This document shows, piece by piece, positions 35,835-45,846 of a DNA stretch of 64,000 nucleotides; the first letter of the stretch is position 1; each line of letters opens with the position of its first letter. The stretch is from the NCBI RefSeq assembly GCF_024707105.1, contig NZ_JANQAJ010000008.1, positions 1 to 64,000 on the forward strand. The letters run 5' to 3'. This DNA is from Devosia ginsengisoli (GTDB taxonomy: Bacteria; Pseudomonadota; Alphaproteobacteria; Rhizobiales; Devosiaceae). The translations under genes were made by a program, and so were the position numbers. The notes under the pieces are model-generated. The model saw only the letters and a list, made by a program, of their open reading frames with translations. It was not told the origin of the DNA and ran no database searches.

Positions 35835-36398
35835 GTGTCCGATATTCCGCCGCTGGCCGCACTGGGCCGGCGCATCATGGTTCTTGGCCTGACCAATTCC
35901 GGCAAGTCGACGCTGGCGGTAGCCCTGTCCGACAAGCTGGGCATTCCCGCTGTTCACCTCGACCAGTTGCAGCACCGGCCCAACACCAATTGGGAGCAGC
36001 GCCCGGAGGCCGAGTTCGTCGCCTTGCATGACGCCGCCATAGAGGCGCCGGACTGGATCATCGACGGGGCCTATTCCCGGGTCATGCCGCAGCGTCTCGC
36101 GCGGGCAACCGGTATCATCGTGGTAACGGACAGCCTCCTCACACGCTATCGGCGCTATTTTGCGAGAACCCTGTTCCAGAAAGTGCGGGCCGGAGCGCTC
36201 GAAGGCGGACAGGATAGCCTCAACTGGAAGATGCTGGGCTGGCTCTGGAAGACACGCAACTCGATCGGCAAGTACCAGCAACTGGCGATCAACTCCGGGT
36301 TGCCGCATGCCTTCGCCAGCAACAAGCGGGAGCTTGACGCGCTCTACGCCGAATGGGGGCTCACGCGCCCTTCGGCTTCAACAGGCCAAGCCGGATAA
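35835..36398 (+). CDS. P-loop NTPase, adenylate-kinase/topology-modulation-like
   Basis: 187 residues from GTG 35835, with GGAG seven bases upstream. Walker A is VLGLTNSGKSTLAVALSDKL, then VHLDQLQHRPNTNWEQRPEA and DWIIDGAYSRVMPQRLARA, as in the small P-loop kinases annotated as DNA topology modulation protein FlaR or shikimate-kinase-like. The Arg-rich lid RYRRYFARTLFQKVRAG follows. The biochemical substrate is unknown. It starts 13 bases after the fusion oxidoreductase, so it is likely in the same transcript, and its 3' end overlaps the convergent SDR gene by 38 bases. Confidence 0.72.
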   Translation: MSDIPPLAALGRRIMVLGLTNSGKSTLAVALSDKLGIPAVHLDQLQHRPNTNWEQRPEAEFVALHDAAIEAPDWIIDGAYSRVMPQRLARATGIIVVTDSLLTRYRRYFARTLFQKVRAGALEGGQDSLNWKMLGWLWKTRNSIGKYQQLAINSGLPHAFASNKRELDALYAEWGLTRPSASTGQAG

Positions 36399-37401
36399 GG
36401 CTTTCAGCGGCGCTCAGCACGGCGTCTTCGGCCGAAATATAGGGCCGGCCCAGCAAAAGCGCGCCCTTGCTGCCGTCGAAATGCTTCTCGTTGCCGATAT
36501 CGTTGATGATCTGGCGCGTCGGCCCGCCGAAGCGGGCCAATAGCTTGATGATCCAGTCGGGCACATGCTTGCTCGTAATTGCCCAATCGGGATAGGCCCG
36601 ACGCAGGATATCGGCGACTGCGGGGAATGGCAGGTAGCTGGCGGTGGCCAGGTAGCGCTGCCCCGCGGTTTCCGGCTGCTGCAAGGCCGCGACATGCATG
36701 GCGGCGACATCGCGCACATCGACCACCGAAAAGCCGTTCGACGGCATGGCTGGGGTGGTACCTTCCAAGAGACCCGACACCATCTGCAGCGAAATGCTGG
36801 CATCGGCATCGAGCGCCGGACCCAGAATGGCGCCGGGATGAATGGTGGTGAGCAGCAGGCCCTCGGAACGCGCATAGGCCCAGGCCGCCTGCTCGGCGCG
36901 GGTCTTGCCGACGCAATAGGCCCAGGTGAATTTCATGGCGTCGAGATCGGTGAAATCGGCCTCGCTATAGGTGCGCCTGCCGCTGGTATGGCCATGGCCA
37001 TAGCCCACGGTGGCGATAGACGAGGTCATTACCACCCGCCTGACGTCGGCCGCCACGGCAAAGCGCAGCACGCGCTCGGTCCCCTCGAGCGCCGGGCCGA
37101 TGACCACCTGCATGTCCCGGGGTTCCTCGGCGAGAATTTGCGCCGCCACATGGGCCACGGCGTCGATCCCTTCCATGGCCTGGGCCCAGCCCTTGTCCCG
37201 CATCAGGTCGAGCCGGACGAAATCGAGCCGCGACAGCGCCGCTTCGCCAAGCTGGCTCGCCACGGCCTGCCGCACCGCTTCCGCCTTGTTTTCGGACCGC
37301 ACCGTGCCGCGTACGCTGAAACCGGCCCGTAGCAGCTCGAGCACGGTCCATTTGCCGACAAAGCCATTGGCACCGGTAACCAGAACCTGACCAGTCTGCA
37401 T
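36361..37401 (-). CDS. NAD-dependent epimerase/dehydratase (dihydroflavonol reductase-like extended SDR)
   Basis: 346 residues from ATG 37401. The Rossmann motif TGANGFVG lies at the N-terminus (VLVTGANGFVGKWTVLELLR), with an Arg-containing second strand (RGTVRSENKAEAV) suggesting NADPH. The catalytic YxxxK is in FTWAYCVGKTRAEQAAW. HPGAILGPALDADAS and FSVVDVRDVAAMHVAAL match the dihydroflavonol-4-reductase/cinnamoyl-CoA-reductase-like SDR group. The substrate is unknown. The frame upstream to 37449 is not supported by a ribosome binding site. Confidence 0.86.
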   Translation of the reverse strand: MQTGQVLVTGANGFVGKWTVLELLRAGFSVRGTVRSENKAEAVRQAVASQLGEAALSRLDFVRLDLMRDKGWAQAMEGIDAVAHVAAQILAEEPRDMQVVIGPALEGTERVLRFAVAADVRRVVMTSSIATVGYGHGHTSGRRTYSEADFTDLDAMKFTWAYCVGKTRAEQAAWAYARSEGLLLTTIHPGAILGPALDADASISLQMVSGLLEGTTPAMPSNGFSVVDVRDVAAMHVAALQQPETAGQRYLATASYLPFPAVADILRRAYPDWAITSKHVPDWIIKLLARFGGPTRQIINDIGNEKHFDGSKGALLLGRPYISAEDAVLSAAESLIRLGLLKPKGA

Positions 37402-37464
37402 CACGATCCCCCAAGCAAACCCCACGAATGAACGGTAGCTGCCCGGCAAGCGAAAGCCAACGGA

Positions 37465-38386
37465 TCAGATCAGCGCGTAGAGCTTGTCCCACTCGCCAAT
37501 GAGACGCTTGGCGGCATAACCGCCGCCATAATAGATGCCCTCGGTCCACAGCACCTTGCCGGCGGCAACAGCGGGAATGCGTCCCCAGAGCTCATGGGCC
37601 TCGATGGCCTCGCGCCGGGAATTGCCATCGCTGAGGTCGAACATGATGGCATCGACATCGGCCAGGATCGTGCCGGCATTCTCCATGCTGACCAGCCCGT
37701 ATTCCCCCAGCGGCGTCTCATCGATGCTCCTGCCGCCTAGATCGGCGAGCACCTGCCCGGCCAGCGTGACATTCTTGGTCCCAGTTCCCATGAGGAACTG
37801 CAACTGACCATCTTCCGGCTCGTACCAGACCGCGGCCACCAAGCGGTTCCCGATGGCATCGGTATGGCGGGTGCGAACCGCCTGCAGCGCTTGATCATAG
37901 TCGGCAAGGAACGCCGCAGCCCGTGGCTCGCGGCCCAGCCAGCCGGCCATTCGCTCCAGATTGGCCTTCCAGTCCATTTCGTAGTCCACCGGCAGGACGG
38001 GCGCGATATCCTTGAGCTTGTCGATCGGCCAGTATTCGGTGCCTGGCAGGTCCGTACAAATGATGAGGTCGGGATTCTGGGCCAGCACGGCCTCGCGCGT
38101 GGGCGGCACCCCGATATAGACAATGCCCTCCGGCGCCGGCACCCAGGGCTGGATATCCTCGCTGAGGCTGTGGGCGATAACCGGCAGCCCAAGGGCAAGC
38201 GCCGGCTCCAGATCGAGACGGTGATCGATCGCCACGACACGCTGTGGGTCCGTGGGGATATCGTAGGTCCCAAGCGAGGTGGTGATGGTCCGGGAGGTGC
38301 TCTGCGCCATGGCCGGCCCGCCAAGCGCGCCGGCACCAAGGACAAGGGCGGAAAAGGTTGAACTGCCGGCGGGTCAGGTTGGTCAT
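37465..38386 (-). CDS. Iron-siderophore ABC transporter substrate-binding protein (one frameshift)
   Basis: About 306 residues after correction. A Tat-type signal is revealed once AAAA at 38352-38355 is read as AAA: MTNLTRRQFNLSALVLGAGA then LGGPAMAQST. The mature part has FecB/FepB-type segments: DPQRVVAIDHRLDLEPALAL, EAVLAQNPDLIICTDLPGTE, WKANLERMAGWLGREPRAAA, and the C-terminal AVAAGKVLWTEGIYYGGGYA. It probably binds ferric siderophores in the periplasm. No permease or ATPase gene is adjacent, and the gene sits behind a Fur-like operator at 38440-38466. Confidence 0.85.
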
Positions 38387-38439
38387 GGGAGCACCTCATT
38401 GAGCGCTCCGTTGCTCGCAAACCTGAGCCGCCAAGTCAA

Positions 38440-38466
38440 TAAATATGATAACAATAATCATATTTA
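38440..38466. promoter_or_regulatory. Fur/RirA-like iron operator
   Basis: TAAATATGAT-N7-ATCATATTTA is a perfect 10-bp inverted repeat in an AT-rich island, 54 bases upstream of the siderophore-binding-protein start. Its GAT..ATC core and AT content resemble Fur-type iron boxes; in Hyphomicrobiales RirA or Irr could also act here. The gene function supports iron control. Confidence 0.65.
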
Positions 38467-38499
38467 CTGCGCGGGGGGTAGCAACCTGCCCCGCAAACG

Positions 38500-38533
38500 A
38501 AAAGGGCGGCTACGAATGTCGCAACCGCCCTTT
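38500..38533 (-). terminator. Terminator at the end of the ribosomal supercluster
   Basis: On the minus strand AAAGGGCGG..CCGCCCTTT (stem 9 bp, extended by a few pairs, loop about 10-15) is followed by TCG; it lies 22 bases after the rplQ stop and insulates the ribosomal operon from the iron-binding-protein gene. Confidence 0.7.
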
Positions 38534-38554
38534 GAATGTCGATGAAGCCTGCGC

Positions 38555-38980
38555 CTACGCGGCTTCGAACTCTTCGTCGTCGCGCGCCTGTACCGGGCCG
38601 CTGTCGAGGCCCTTGGCGTTAACGTCGCGGTCAACGAATTCGATCACGGCCATCGGGGCATTGTCGCCATAGCGGAAGCCAGCCTTGAGGATGCGGATAT
38701 AGCCGCCCTGGCGTTCCTTGTAGCGCGGGCCAAGCACGGCAAAGAGCTTGGCAACCTGGCCTTCGTCGCGGATCTGGGCGATGGCCTGGCGGCGGGCATG
38801 CAGGTCGCCGCGCTTGCCGAGCGTGATCAGCTTCTCGACGATCGGACGCAGGTCCTTCGCCTTGGGCAGGGTGGTGACGATCTGCTCGTGCTTGATCAGC
38901 GCGGCGGACATGTTGGCGAACATAGCCTTGCGGTGGCTGGCGGTTCGGCTGAGCTTGCGGCCGGAATTACCGTGGCGCAT
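38555..38980 (-). CDS. rplQ: 50S ribosomal protein L17
   Basis: 141 residues, last gene of the alpha operon. It opens with the classic L17 start [20 protein letters not shown] and includes [20 protein letters not shown] and [20 protein letters not shown]. The acidic tail (RDDEEFEAA) is usual in alphaproteobacteria. It lies 30 bases after rpoA. Confidence 0.98.
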   Translation of the reverse strand: MRHGNSGRKLSRTASHRKAMFANMSAALIKHEQIVTTLPKAKDLRPIVEKLITLGKRGDLHARRQAIAQIRDEGQVAKLFAVLGPRYKERQGGYIRILKAGFRYGDNAPMAVIEFVDRDVNAKGLDSGPVQARDDEEFEAA

Positions 38981-39010
38981 GGTTATCTCCTAAAGTGCTT
39001 GGCAGCGCGA

Positions 39011-40030
39011 TCAGTAGTGATCTTCGTAGCGCTTGGCGAGGTCATCGATATTCTCGGGTGGCCAGTTGGCAACGTCCATTCCGAGATGAAGCCCCATCTG
39101 TGCCAGGACTTCCTTGATTTCGTTGAGCGACTTGCGGCCGAAGTTCGGGGTCCGCAGCATCTCGGCTTCCGTCTTCTGGATGAGGTCGCCGATATAGACG
39201 ATGTTGTCGTTCTTGAGGCAGTTGGCCGAGCGGACCGAAAGTTCGAGCTCGTCGACCTTCTTGAGCAGGGCCGGATTGAAGGCCAGCTCGGGAACGGCAT
39301 CCTGTGCCTTTTCCTTGCTGGGCTCTTCGAAATTCACGAAGACCGACAGCTGGTCCTGGAGGATACGGGCGGCATAGGCCACGGCATCTTCCGGCGTCAC
39401 CGCACCATTGGTCTCGACCTGCAGGGTCAGCTTGTCCTTGTCGAGGCTTTCACCCGCACGGGTGGCATCGACCTTGTAGCTGACGCGACGCACCGGGGAG
39501 AACAGCGAGTCGACCGGGATATAGCCGATCGGCGCGTCTTCGGGACGGTTCTTGTCAGCCGCGACATAGCCCTTGCCGGTGTCGACGGTGAATTCGATGT
39601 TGATCTCGGCGCCGTCGTCGAGATGGCAGATGACCAGCTCGGGATTCAGCACTTCGATATCGCCGGTGACCTTGATGTCGCCGGCGGTGACGGCGCCCGG
39701 GCCCTGGCGGGAGAGAGCGAGGCGCTTGGGGCCTTCGCCACCCATCTTCAACGCGATTTCCTTCACGTTGAGAACCAGGTCGGTAATGTCTTCCCGCACG
39801 CCCGGAAGCGAGGAGAATTCATGCAGGATGCCGTCAATCTGGATTGCGGTAACTGCCGCGCCCTGGAGCGACGACAGCAGCACGCGACGCAGGGCATTCC
39901 CGAGGGTAAGCCCGTAACCGCGCTCAAGCGGCTCGGCAACTACCGAGGCCACGCGCGCGTTGTCGCTGCCCGAAACAATCTCCAGCTTGGTCGGCTTGAT
40001 CAGTTCTTGCCAGTTCCTCTGGATCGTCAC
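39011..40030 (-). CDS. rpoA: DNA-directed RNA polymerase subunit alpha
   Basis: 339 residues. The N-terminal domain (dimerisation, assembly) includes [24 protein letters not shown] [20 protein letters not shown] and [20 protein letters not shown]. The C-terminal domain binds UP elements and activators through [20 protein letters not shown] and [20 protein letters not shown]. Normal length, no anomalies. It is preceded by a 107-base gap with a strong hairpin (40094-40120). Confidence 0.99.
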   Translation of the reverse strand: MTIQRNWQELIKPTKLEIVSGSDNARVASVVAEPLERGYGLTLGNALRRVLLSSLQGAAVTAIQIDGILHEFSSLPGVREDITDLVLNVKEIALKMGGEGPKRLALSRQGPGAVTAGDIKVTGDIEVLNPELVICHLDDGAEINIEFTVDTGKGYVAADKNRPEDAPIGYIPVDSLFSPVRRVSYKVDATRAGESLDKDKLTLQVETNGAVTPEDAVAYAARILQDQLSVFVNFEEPSKEKAQDAVPELAFNPALLKKVDELELSVRSANCLKNDNIVYIGDLIQKTEAEMLRTPNFGRKSLNEIKEVLAQMGLHLGMDVANWPPENIDDLAKRYEDHY

Positions 40031-40093
40031 GGTTATGTCCTTTCAAAATCGCGGCCCCAGCCCCGGAGCCGCACCGCCGCAAACGCAATAAGA

Positions 40094-40120
40094 CTCCCGG
40101 CCCATTCAATCGGCCGGGAG
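40094..40120 (-). promoter_or_regulatory. Hairpin between rpsK and rpoA
   Basis: CTCCCGGCC-N9-GGCCGGGAG, perfect 9-bp stem, followed on the minus strand by TCTTATT. It lies about 18 bases after the rpsK stop and 64 before the rpoA start; it may act as an attenuator or as a processing/stability signal setting RNA-polymerase versus ribosomal-protein output. Confidence 0.5.
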
Positions 40121-40137
40121 CTCTTCAATCGGTCTAT

Positions 40138-40530
40138 TTAGACGCGGCGCCGCTTGCGCGGGCGGCAGCCATTGTGCGGGATCGAGGTCACGTCACGGAT
40201 CGAGGTGACGTTGAAACCAGCGGCCTGCAGCGCACGAAGCGCCGATTCACGGCCCGAACCGGGACCACGAACCTCGACTTCGAGGGTCTTCATGCCGTGT
40301 TCCTGCGCCTTCTTGGCAGCATCTTCAGCGGCAACCTGGGCAGCATAGGGGGTCGACTTGCGCGAGCCCTTGAAGCCCATCACGCCCGAAGAGGACCACG
40401 AAATCGTGTTGCCCTGCATGTCGGCGATGGTGATCATGGTGTTGTTGAACGAGGCATTCACGTGGGCAACACCCGACGTGATATTCTTGCGCTCCTTGCG
40501 ACGGACGCGCGCGACTTCAGCTTTAGCCAT
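40138..40530 (-). CDS. rpsK: 30S ribosomal protein S11
   Basis: 130 residues. Family segments are [40 protein letters not shown] and the C-terminal [16 protein letters not shown]. Normal. It lies in the alpha operon between rpsM and rpoA; rpsD is not here, as expected in alphaproteobacteria. Confidence 0.98.
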   Translation of the reverse strand: MAKAEVARVRRKERKNITSGVAHVNASFNNTMITIADMQGNTISWSSSGVMGFKGSRKSTPYAAQVAAEDAAKKAQEHGMKTLEVEVRGPGSGRESALRALQAAGFNVTSIRDVTSIPHNGCRPRKRRRV

Positions 40531-40608
40531 TTAATTCCTCTAGACGATATCAGCGCTGCCGTTAGCCAAGTGCCCCGGCAGCTACATCGAAGAACCCGGT
40601 ATGGGTTC

Positions 40609-40977
40609 TTACTTCTTCTTGCCGGCGATCGGCTTGGCCGGACCCTTGCGGGTACGGGCATTGGTGTGGGTGCGCTGGCCGCGCACCGGCAGGCCACGAC
40701 GATGACGCAGGCCACGATAGTTGCCCAGGTCCATCAGCCGCTTGATGTTCATCGCCACGTTGCGGCGAAGGTCACCTTCCACGACATAGTCACGGTCGAT
40801 AGCTTCACGGATCTGGATGACTTCGGCGTCAGTGAGCTCGTTCACACGGCGCTCAGCCGGAATGCCAACCTTGGTGCAGATATCCTCGGCGAACTTGTCG
40901 CCGATCCCGTGGATATACTGCAGCGCGATGACAACGCGCTTATTCGTCGGGATATTGACGCCAGCAATACGAGCCAC
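40609..40977 (-). CDS. rpsM: 30S ribosomal protein S13
   Basis: 122 residues: [20 protein letters not shown] at the start, then [13 protein letters not shown], and the C-terminal [20 protein letters not shown] with a basic end (IAGKKK). First gene of the alpha operon. A 178-base gap separates it from adk; no hairpin with a T-run was seen in that gap. Confidence 0.98.
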   Translation of the reverse strand: MARIAGVNIPTNKRVVIALQYIHGIGDKFAEDICTKVGIPAERRVNELTDAEVIQIREAIDRDYVVEGDLRRNVAMNIKRLMDLGNYRGLRHRRGLPVRGQRTHTNARTRKGPAKPIAGKKK

Positions 40978-41155
40978 GTCTGCTCTCCTTCATTCAGCGC
41001 GAACCATCACGGCTGGCGCCCTTATAACAACAAGGGACCGGACTTCGACCCCCAACCATGTGGAGAACCGAATCCAGCCCAATAATCCATGAGACTGACG
41101 CGGTTCTTTAAGGGCTCGATTCCGCAGAGTCAACTGCCAAACCCAGCCCCGTAAT

Positions 41156-41725
41156 TCAGTGAGCGATCGCCGCACTGATGGCAGCCGTCACCTGTTCGAC
41201 CGGCTCCATGCCGTTGACGGTCTTCAGCAGACCCTCTTCGGCATAATAGGCGACCAGCGGAGCGGTCTGCTCCTGGTAGACGCCGAGGCGCTTGCGCAGC
41301 ACTTCCTCATTGTCGTCGGCACGGGCCCCGCCCGATTCCTTGGCGCGCTGGATCACCCGGCGCACCAGCTCATCGGCATCGGCCTTGATCTCGATGACCG
41401 CATCGAGCTTGACGCCCTTGTCGATCAGCATCTGGTCGAGCGCTTCGGCCTGCGCGATGGTGCGCGGGAAGCCGTCGAGGATGAAGCCCGGCTTGCAATC
41501 CTCGGCATCGAGACGTTCAGAGACGATGCCATTGACGATAGCGTCGGAGACGAGGTCACCGCGATCCACGATGGCCTTGGCTTCGAGCCCCAGCGGGGTC
41601 TTGGCAGCGATGGCCGAGCGGAGGATGTCGCCGGTCGAGAGCTGGGGGATGCCGTAGGTATCGACAAGAACCTTGGCCTGCGTCCCCTTCCCCGCTCCCG
41701 GCGGTCCGAGCAGTATCAACCTCAT
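41156..41725 (-). CDS. adk: Adenylate kinase
   Basis: Catalyses ATP + AMP to 2 ADP. 189 residues with the P-loop [20 protein letters not shown], the NMP-binding [18 protein letters not shown], and [18 protein letters not shown]. The LID is the short form common in alphaproteobacteria (no four-Cys insert; [20 protein letters not shown]). The start overlaps the secY stop by four bases, so it is translated with secY. Confidence 0.98.
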   Translation of the reverse strand: MRLILLGPPGAGKGTQAKVLVDTYGIPQLSTGDILRSAIAAKTPLGLEAKAIVDRGDLVSDAIVNGIVSERLDAEDCKPGFILDGFPRTIAQAEALDQMLIDKGVKLDAVIEIKADADELVRRVIQRAKESGGARADDNEEVLRKRLGVYQEQTAPLVAYYAEEGLLKTVNGMEPVEQVTAAISAAIAH

Positions 41726-43062
41726 CGACGCTTGCCTCCTCCAAGACGGGACTTCTTGACCAGCCCCTCATATTGCTGGGCGATCAGATGGCTCTGCACC
41801 TGGCTGATCGTATCCAGGGTCACCGTCACCATGATCAGCAGCGAGGTGCCGCCGATGAACTGGCTGATGGCCAGTTGGCTGAACAGGACTTCCGGGATCA
41901 GCGCCACGACGGTCAGATAGATCGCCCCGATGACCGTGATACGCGTCAGCACATAGTCGATATGGGCAGCGGTGCGTTCGCCCGGGCGGATACCCGGAAT
42001 GAAGCCGCCGGAGCGCTTGAGGTTGTCGGCCGTCTCGGTCGGATTGAACACGATGGCGGTGTAGAAGAAGGTGAAGAAGATGATGAAGAAGGCAAAGAGC
42101 GCAAGATAGAGCGGCTGTCCGCGGCCCAGCATCGCCGTCACCACCTGCAGCCATTGCGGGGCATTACCCTGCGCCGCGAAGGACGCAATGGTGGCCGGCA
42201 GTAGCAGCAACGACGAACCGAAAATAACCGGGATAACACCCGACGTGTTGAGCTTGAGCGGCAGATGTGAGCTGTCGCCCTGGAACATCTTGTTGCCGAC
42301 CTGGCGCTTCGGATACTGGATCAAGAGGCGCCGCTGAGCGCGTTCGAAGAACACGATGACGCCAATGACCACCAAAGCCAGCACCAGCATGCCGGCGGCG
42401 GCAAGGCCCGGAATGGCGCCGGTGCGGCTCAGTTCCAGGGTCTGCGCGATGGTCGTGGGCAGGTTGGCCACGATACCGGCGAAGATGATCAGCGAAATGC
42501 CGTTGCCGACGCCGCGCGCGGTGATCTGCTCACCCAGCCACATCAGGAACATGGTGCCGCCGACCAGGGTGATGACGGTCGAGATGCGGAAGAACCAGCC
42601 CGGATTGAGCACGACGCCCTGGCTCGCCTCGAGGCCGACGGCAATGCCATAGGCCTGCACGGCGCAGAATACCACGGTGAGGTAGCGGGTATACTGGTTC
42701 ATCTTGCGACGGCCAGCTTCGCCACCTTCCTTCTTCAGGGCCTCCAGTCGCGGCGAAGCGGTGGAGATCACCTGGATCACGATCGAGGCGGTGATGTAGG
42801 GAATGAGGTTGAGGGCAAAGATCGCCATGCGCTCGACGGCACCGCCGGCGAACATGTTGAACATGCCGATAATGCCCTGCTGGCTCTGTTCGAACGTCGC
42901 GCGGAAGGCATCGGGATCGATGCCCGGCACCGGAATGAACGTCCCCAGACGATAGACGAGCAGCGCGCCCAGTGTGAACCAGATGCGCTGCTGCAGAGCC
43001 TTCGCCTTGGAAAAGGTCGAAAAATTGAGATTACGTGCCAGCTGTTCGGCTGCGGACGCCAT
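41722..43062 (-). CDS. secY: Protein translocase subunit SecY
   Basis: 446-residue central channel of the Sec translocon with ten membrane segments. Hallmarks are [63 protein letters not shown], the conserved cytoplasmic loop [20 protein letters not shown], and [20 protein letters not shown]. The C-terminus ends [10 protein letters not shown]. It is preceded by a terminator-like hairpin at 43151-43176 that separates it from rplO. Confidence 0.99.
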   Translation of the reverse strand: MASAAEQLARNLNFSTFSKAKALQQRIWFTLGALLVYRLGTFIPVPGIDPDAFRATFEQSQQGIIGMFNMFAGGAVERMAIFALNLIPYITASIVIQVISTASPRLEALKKEGGEAGRRKMNQYTRYLTVVFCAVQAYGIAVGLEASQGVVLNPGWFFRISTVITLVGGTMFLMWLGEQITARGVGNGISLIIFAGIVANLPTTIAQTLELSRTGAIPGLAAAGMLVLALVVIGVIVFFERAQRRLLIQYPKRQVGNKMFQGDSSHLPLKLNTSGVIPVIFGSSLLLLPATIASFAAQGNAPQWLQVVTAMLGRGQPLYLALFAFFIIFFTFFYTAIVFNPTETADNLKRSGGFIPGIRPGERTAAHIDYVLTRITVIGAIYLTVVALIPEVLFSQLAISQFIGGTSLLIMVTVTLDTISQVQSHLIAQQYEGLVKKSRLGGGKRR

Positions 43063-43150
43063 ATATCGCTCCTATGGCTTCAAGGCCAGGTGCGCTCGGA
43101 GCGCTTCGGGAGCATATGGATCTACGTCCCTAACGCAACAAACCAAAAGA

Positions 43151-43176
43151 GCGCACCCGAACCATGTCGGGTGCGC
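43151..43176 (-). terminator. Terminator-like hairpin between rplO and secY
   Basis: GCGCACCCGA-ACCATG-TCGGGTGCGC, a perfect 10-bp stem starting 12 bases after the rplO stop; on the minus strand it is followed by TCTTTTGGTTTGTTG. It has the full form of an intrinsic terminator but lies inside the ribosomal cluster, so partial read-through into secY-adk, or a separate secY promoter, is implied. Confidence 0.65.
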
Positions 43177-43187
43177 CATGCCAGTGA

Positions 43188-43689
43188 TCAACCGGCGTAT
43201 GGGGTCTTTTTCCACGGCGCCTTGGCCGGGATCACCTCAACCTTGCCACCGGCCGCCTCAATGGCAGCGGTCGCACCGGCAGTCGCATAATTGACCTTGA
43301 AGGTGGCCTTCTTGGCGGTGAAGCCGGCCGAGCCGATCAGACGGACACCGTCCTTGGCGCGGCGGATCACGCGGGCAGCGATCAGCGCTTCAGCGTCGAT
43401 CACGGCCTTGGCGTCGAGCTTGCCGGAGTCGATATAGGCCTGGATGCGGTCGATGCGGACTTCGTTCCAATCCTTGGGATTCAGCGGATTGAAGCCGCGC
43501 TTCGGCATACGCATGTGAAGGGGCATCTGGCCGCCTTCGAAGCCGTTGATCGCCACGCCGGAACGGGCAGTTCTGCCCCTTGCCGCCGCGACCACCGGTC
43601 TTGCCCTTGCCCGAGCCGATACCACGGCCGATGCGGACACGGACCTTGTTGGCGCCGGGATTGTCACGAAGTTCGTTCAAACGGGTCAT
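43188..43689 (-). CDS. rplO: 50S ribosomal protein L15 (one frameshift)
   Basis: Large-subunit protein, 166 residues after correction. The N-terminus ([20 protein letters not shown] then [19 protein letters not shown]) is in one frame and the rest ([20 protein letters not shown] then PKRGFNPLN onward) in another. The break lies near 43564-43572, where CAGAACTGCC read as CAGACTGCC gives the smooth GKGQTARSGVA. The protein is essential for normal assembly in most bacteria, so a sequence error is the likely cause. Confidence 0.95.
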
Positions 43690-43705
43690 GTGATCGTGCT
43701 CCCTC

Positions 43706-43894
43706 TTACTCGCCGACGACGCGGACGAGGTGCGGAAGCTTGTTGATCATGCCGCGAACTTCGGGCGTATCGATCAGCTCGCGCTGCTTGTTCATCTTGT
43801 TGAGCCCGAGACCGATCAGGGTCGCGCGCTGCACCTTGTCGCGGCGGATCGGCGAACCGATCTGCTGCACGGTGATCATCTTCTTCTCAGCCAT
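43706..43894 (-). CDS. rpmD: 50S ribosomal protein L30
   Basis: 62 residues, one L30 domain: [40 protein letters not shown], and [15 protein letters not shown]. Normal size for bacteria. It lies between rpsE and rplO in the spc operon. Confidence 0.97.
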   Translation of the reverse strand: MAEKKMITVQQIGSPIRRDKVQRATLIGLGLNKMNKQRELIDTPEVRGMINKLPHLVRVVGE

Positions 43895-43915
43895 GATTTA
43901 TCTCCTGACCGACAA

Positions 43916-44449
43916 TCAAGCTTCGACGGCAGTTTCGCCGCGGCGAGCCTGCAGTTCGGAAACCTTGAGGCCGCGGCGGGCTGCAACCGAGCGGGGGCTG
44001 TCGACGCGCTTCAGCGCATCGAAGGTGGCCCGCACCATGTTGTAGGGGTTCGCGGTGCCCTGCGACTTGGCGACGATGTCGTTGATACCAAGGGTCTCGA
44101 ACACGGCGCGCATCGGACCACCGGCAATGATACCGGTACCCGGAACGGCGGCGCGCAGGATCACCTTGCCGGCGCCGTGGCGGCCAGCAACGTCATGGTG
44201 AAGCGTACGGGCATCGCGCAGCGGCACGCGGATCATCTGGCGCTTGGCCTGTTCGGTAGCCTTGCGGATCGCCTCGGGAACTTCACGGGCCTTGCCGTGA
44301 CCGAACCCAACGCGGCCCTTCTGGTCGCCGACGACAACCAGAGCGGCGAAGCCGAAGCGACGGCCACCCTTGACCACCTTGGCCACGCGGTTGATGTGGA
44401 CCAGGCGATCGACGAATTCGCTTTCGCGCTCTTGAACGTCTCTGCTCAT
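43916..44449 (-). CDS. rpsE: 30S ribosomal protein S5
   Basis: 177 residues from ATG 44449 ([16 protein letters not shown]); the frame is open to 44509 but that part overlaps rplR. Family segments are [40 protein letters not shown], and the C-terminal [20 protein letters not shown]. The spectinomycin loop region (KVVKGGRRF) looks wild type. Confidence 0.98.
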   Translation of the reverse strand: MSRDVQERESEFVDRLVHINRVAKVVKGGRRFGFAALVVVGDQKGRVGFGHGKAREVPEAIRKATEQAKRQMIRVPLRDARTLHHDVAGRHGAGKVILRAAVPGTGIIAGGPMRAVFETLGINDIVAKSQGTANPYNMVRATFDALKRVDSPRSVAARRGLKVSELQARRGETAVEA

Positions 44450-44471
44450 AATTCTCTTTCCTCGCCGTGTT

Positions 44472-44834
44472 CTAGAACTGCAGACCGCCCTCACGGGCAG
44501 CGTCTGCAAGGGCCTTCACACGGCCATGATAGATGTACGCGCCGCGGTCAAACACGACTTCGGCGATGCCGGCCTTGGTGCCGCGCTCCGCGATCAGCTT
44601 GCCGATCGTGGCAGCGGCCTCGGCGGTAGCGCCGTTCTTGACCTTGGCCTTGATGTCCTTGTCGAGCGTCGAAGCGGCAGCCAGCGTACGGCCGGTCGCG
44701 TCGTCGATGATCTGGGCGTAGATATTCTTGTCCGAGCGGAAAACGCTGAGACGGGGACGACCGAAGGCACGAGCCTTGAGCGCCTTGCGGACACGAGCCT
44801 TGCGGCGCTCCGCACCCTTTGCACTGATAGCCAT
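44472..44834 (-). CDS. rplR: 50S ribosomal protein L18
   Basis: 120 residues. Basic N-terminus ([20 protein letters not shown]), then [20 protein letters not shown] and the C-terminal [20 protein letters not shown], which contacts 5S rRNA. Normal. Confidence 0.98.
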   Translation of the reverse strand: MAISAKGAERRKARVRKALKARAFGRPRLSVFRSDKNIYAQIIDDATGRTLAAASTLDKDIKAKVKNGATAEAAATIGKLIAERGTKAGIAEVVFDRGAYIYHGRVKALADAAREGGLQF

Positions 44835-44846
44835 TGCAGGCGCTCC

Positions 44847-45380
44847 TTACTTCTTCTTGCCTTCTTTGCGGAACACGAACTCGTTCGCATACCGCACGCC
44901 CTTGCCCTTGTAGGGCTCCGGCTTGCGCCAGGCGCGAATATTCGCCGCAACCTGGCCGACCTGCTGCTTGTCGATACCGGTGACGACGATTTCCGTCGGC
45001 GTCGGGACAGCCAGCGTAATACCCTTGGGGGCTTCGTAGATCACTTCGTGACTGAAACCAAGCGAGAGCTTGATATCCTTGCCCTGCATGGCAGCGCGGT
45101 AACCAACGCCCTGGATCGCCAGCTTCTTCTCGAAGCCGGCCGAAACACCGGTGACGATGTTCTGCAGCAGCGCACGGGTGGTACCCCATGCAGCGCGCGC
45201 AAACCGGGAATCATTGGTGGGCGAAACCACCAGGCCATCGGCCGTCTGCTCGACATTGACGGATTCCATCAGGTCGATGCTCAGTTCGCCCTTCGGGCCC
45301 TTGGCAGAGACGGTACGACCATTGATCGTGACCGTGACCCCGCTTACCGGTGCGACCGGTTGCTTGCCAGTACGTGACAT
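44847..45380 (-). CDS. rplF: 50S ribosomal protein L6
   Basis: 177 residues: [57 protein letters not shown] and the C-terminal [20 protein letters not shown] with a basic KEGKKK end. Two-lobed L6 fold, normal length. Confidence 0.98.
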   Translation of the reverse strand: MSRTGKQPVAPVSGVTVTINGRTVSAKGPKGELSIDLMESVNVEQTADGLVVSPTNDSRFARAAWGTTRALLQNIVTGVSAGFEKKLAIQGVGYRAAMQGKDIKLSLGFSHEVIYEAPKGITLAVPTPTEIVVTGIDKQQVGQVAANIRAWRKPEPYKGKGVRYANEFVFRKEGKKK

Positions 45381-45434
45381 TCTAGTTCAATCCTTGAGTA
45401 ATCGTCTTACCCCGGATCCCAAGGCCATCAGGCC

Positions 45435-45833
45435 TTAGAATACGCGGCAGAGTACCTCGCCACCAACATTGGCAGCCTTGGCTTCGTGGTCGGCCATCAC
45501 ACCCTTGGGGGTGGAGAGGATCGACACGCCGAGACCGTTGGCCACCTGCGGAATATTCTTCACCGAGGCGTAGACGCGACGGCCGGGACGCGAAACGCGC
45601 TCGATCGTGCGGATGACGCCTTCATTGTCCGAGTACTTGAGTTCGATTTCGTACTCGGCGGCACCGTTCTCGAACTTGGTCTCCGAATAGCCGCGGATGA
45701 AACCCTCGGACTGGAGCACATCCAGCACGCGGCCACGCAGGGTCGATGCCGGAGTCGAAACGGAATTCTTGCGACGCTGCTGGGCGTTGCGGATGCGGGT
45801 CAGCATGTCGCCGATGGGATCGGAAAAGCTCAT
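45435..45833 (-). CDS. rpsH: 30S ribosomal protein S8
   Basis: 132 residues: [20 protein letters not shown] at the start, [20 protein letters not shown], and the RNA-binding C-terminus [20 protein letters not shown] with [10 protein letters not shown]. In many bacteria S8 represses the spc operon by binding its mRNA; no such site was identified here. Confidence 0.98.
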   Translation of the reverse strand: MSFSDPIGDMLTRIRNAQQRRKNSVSTPASTLRGRVLDVLQSEGFIRGYSETKFENGAAEYEIELKYSDNEGVIRTIERVSRPGRRVYASVKNIPQVANGLGVSILSTPKGVMADHEAKAANVGGEVLCRVF

Positions 45834-45846
45834 CTGATGGTTCTCC

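Noticed and set aside
41156..41725. Adenylate kinase looks truncated in the LID region.
   Set aside because: The short-LID form is the normal variant in many alphaproteobacteria.
40138..43062. Missing rpsD and rpmJ in the ribosomal cluster as a deletion.
   Set aside because: Alphaproteobacteria normally keep these genes elsewhere, so the arrangement is ordinary.
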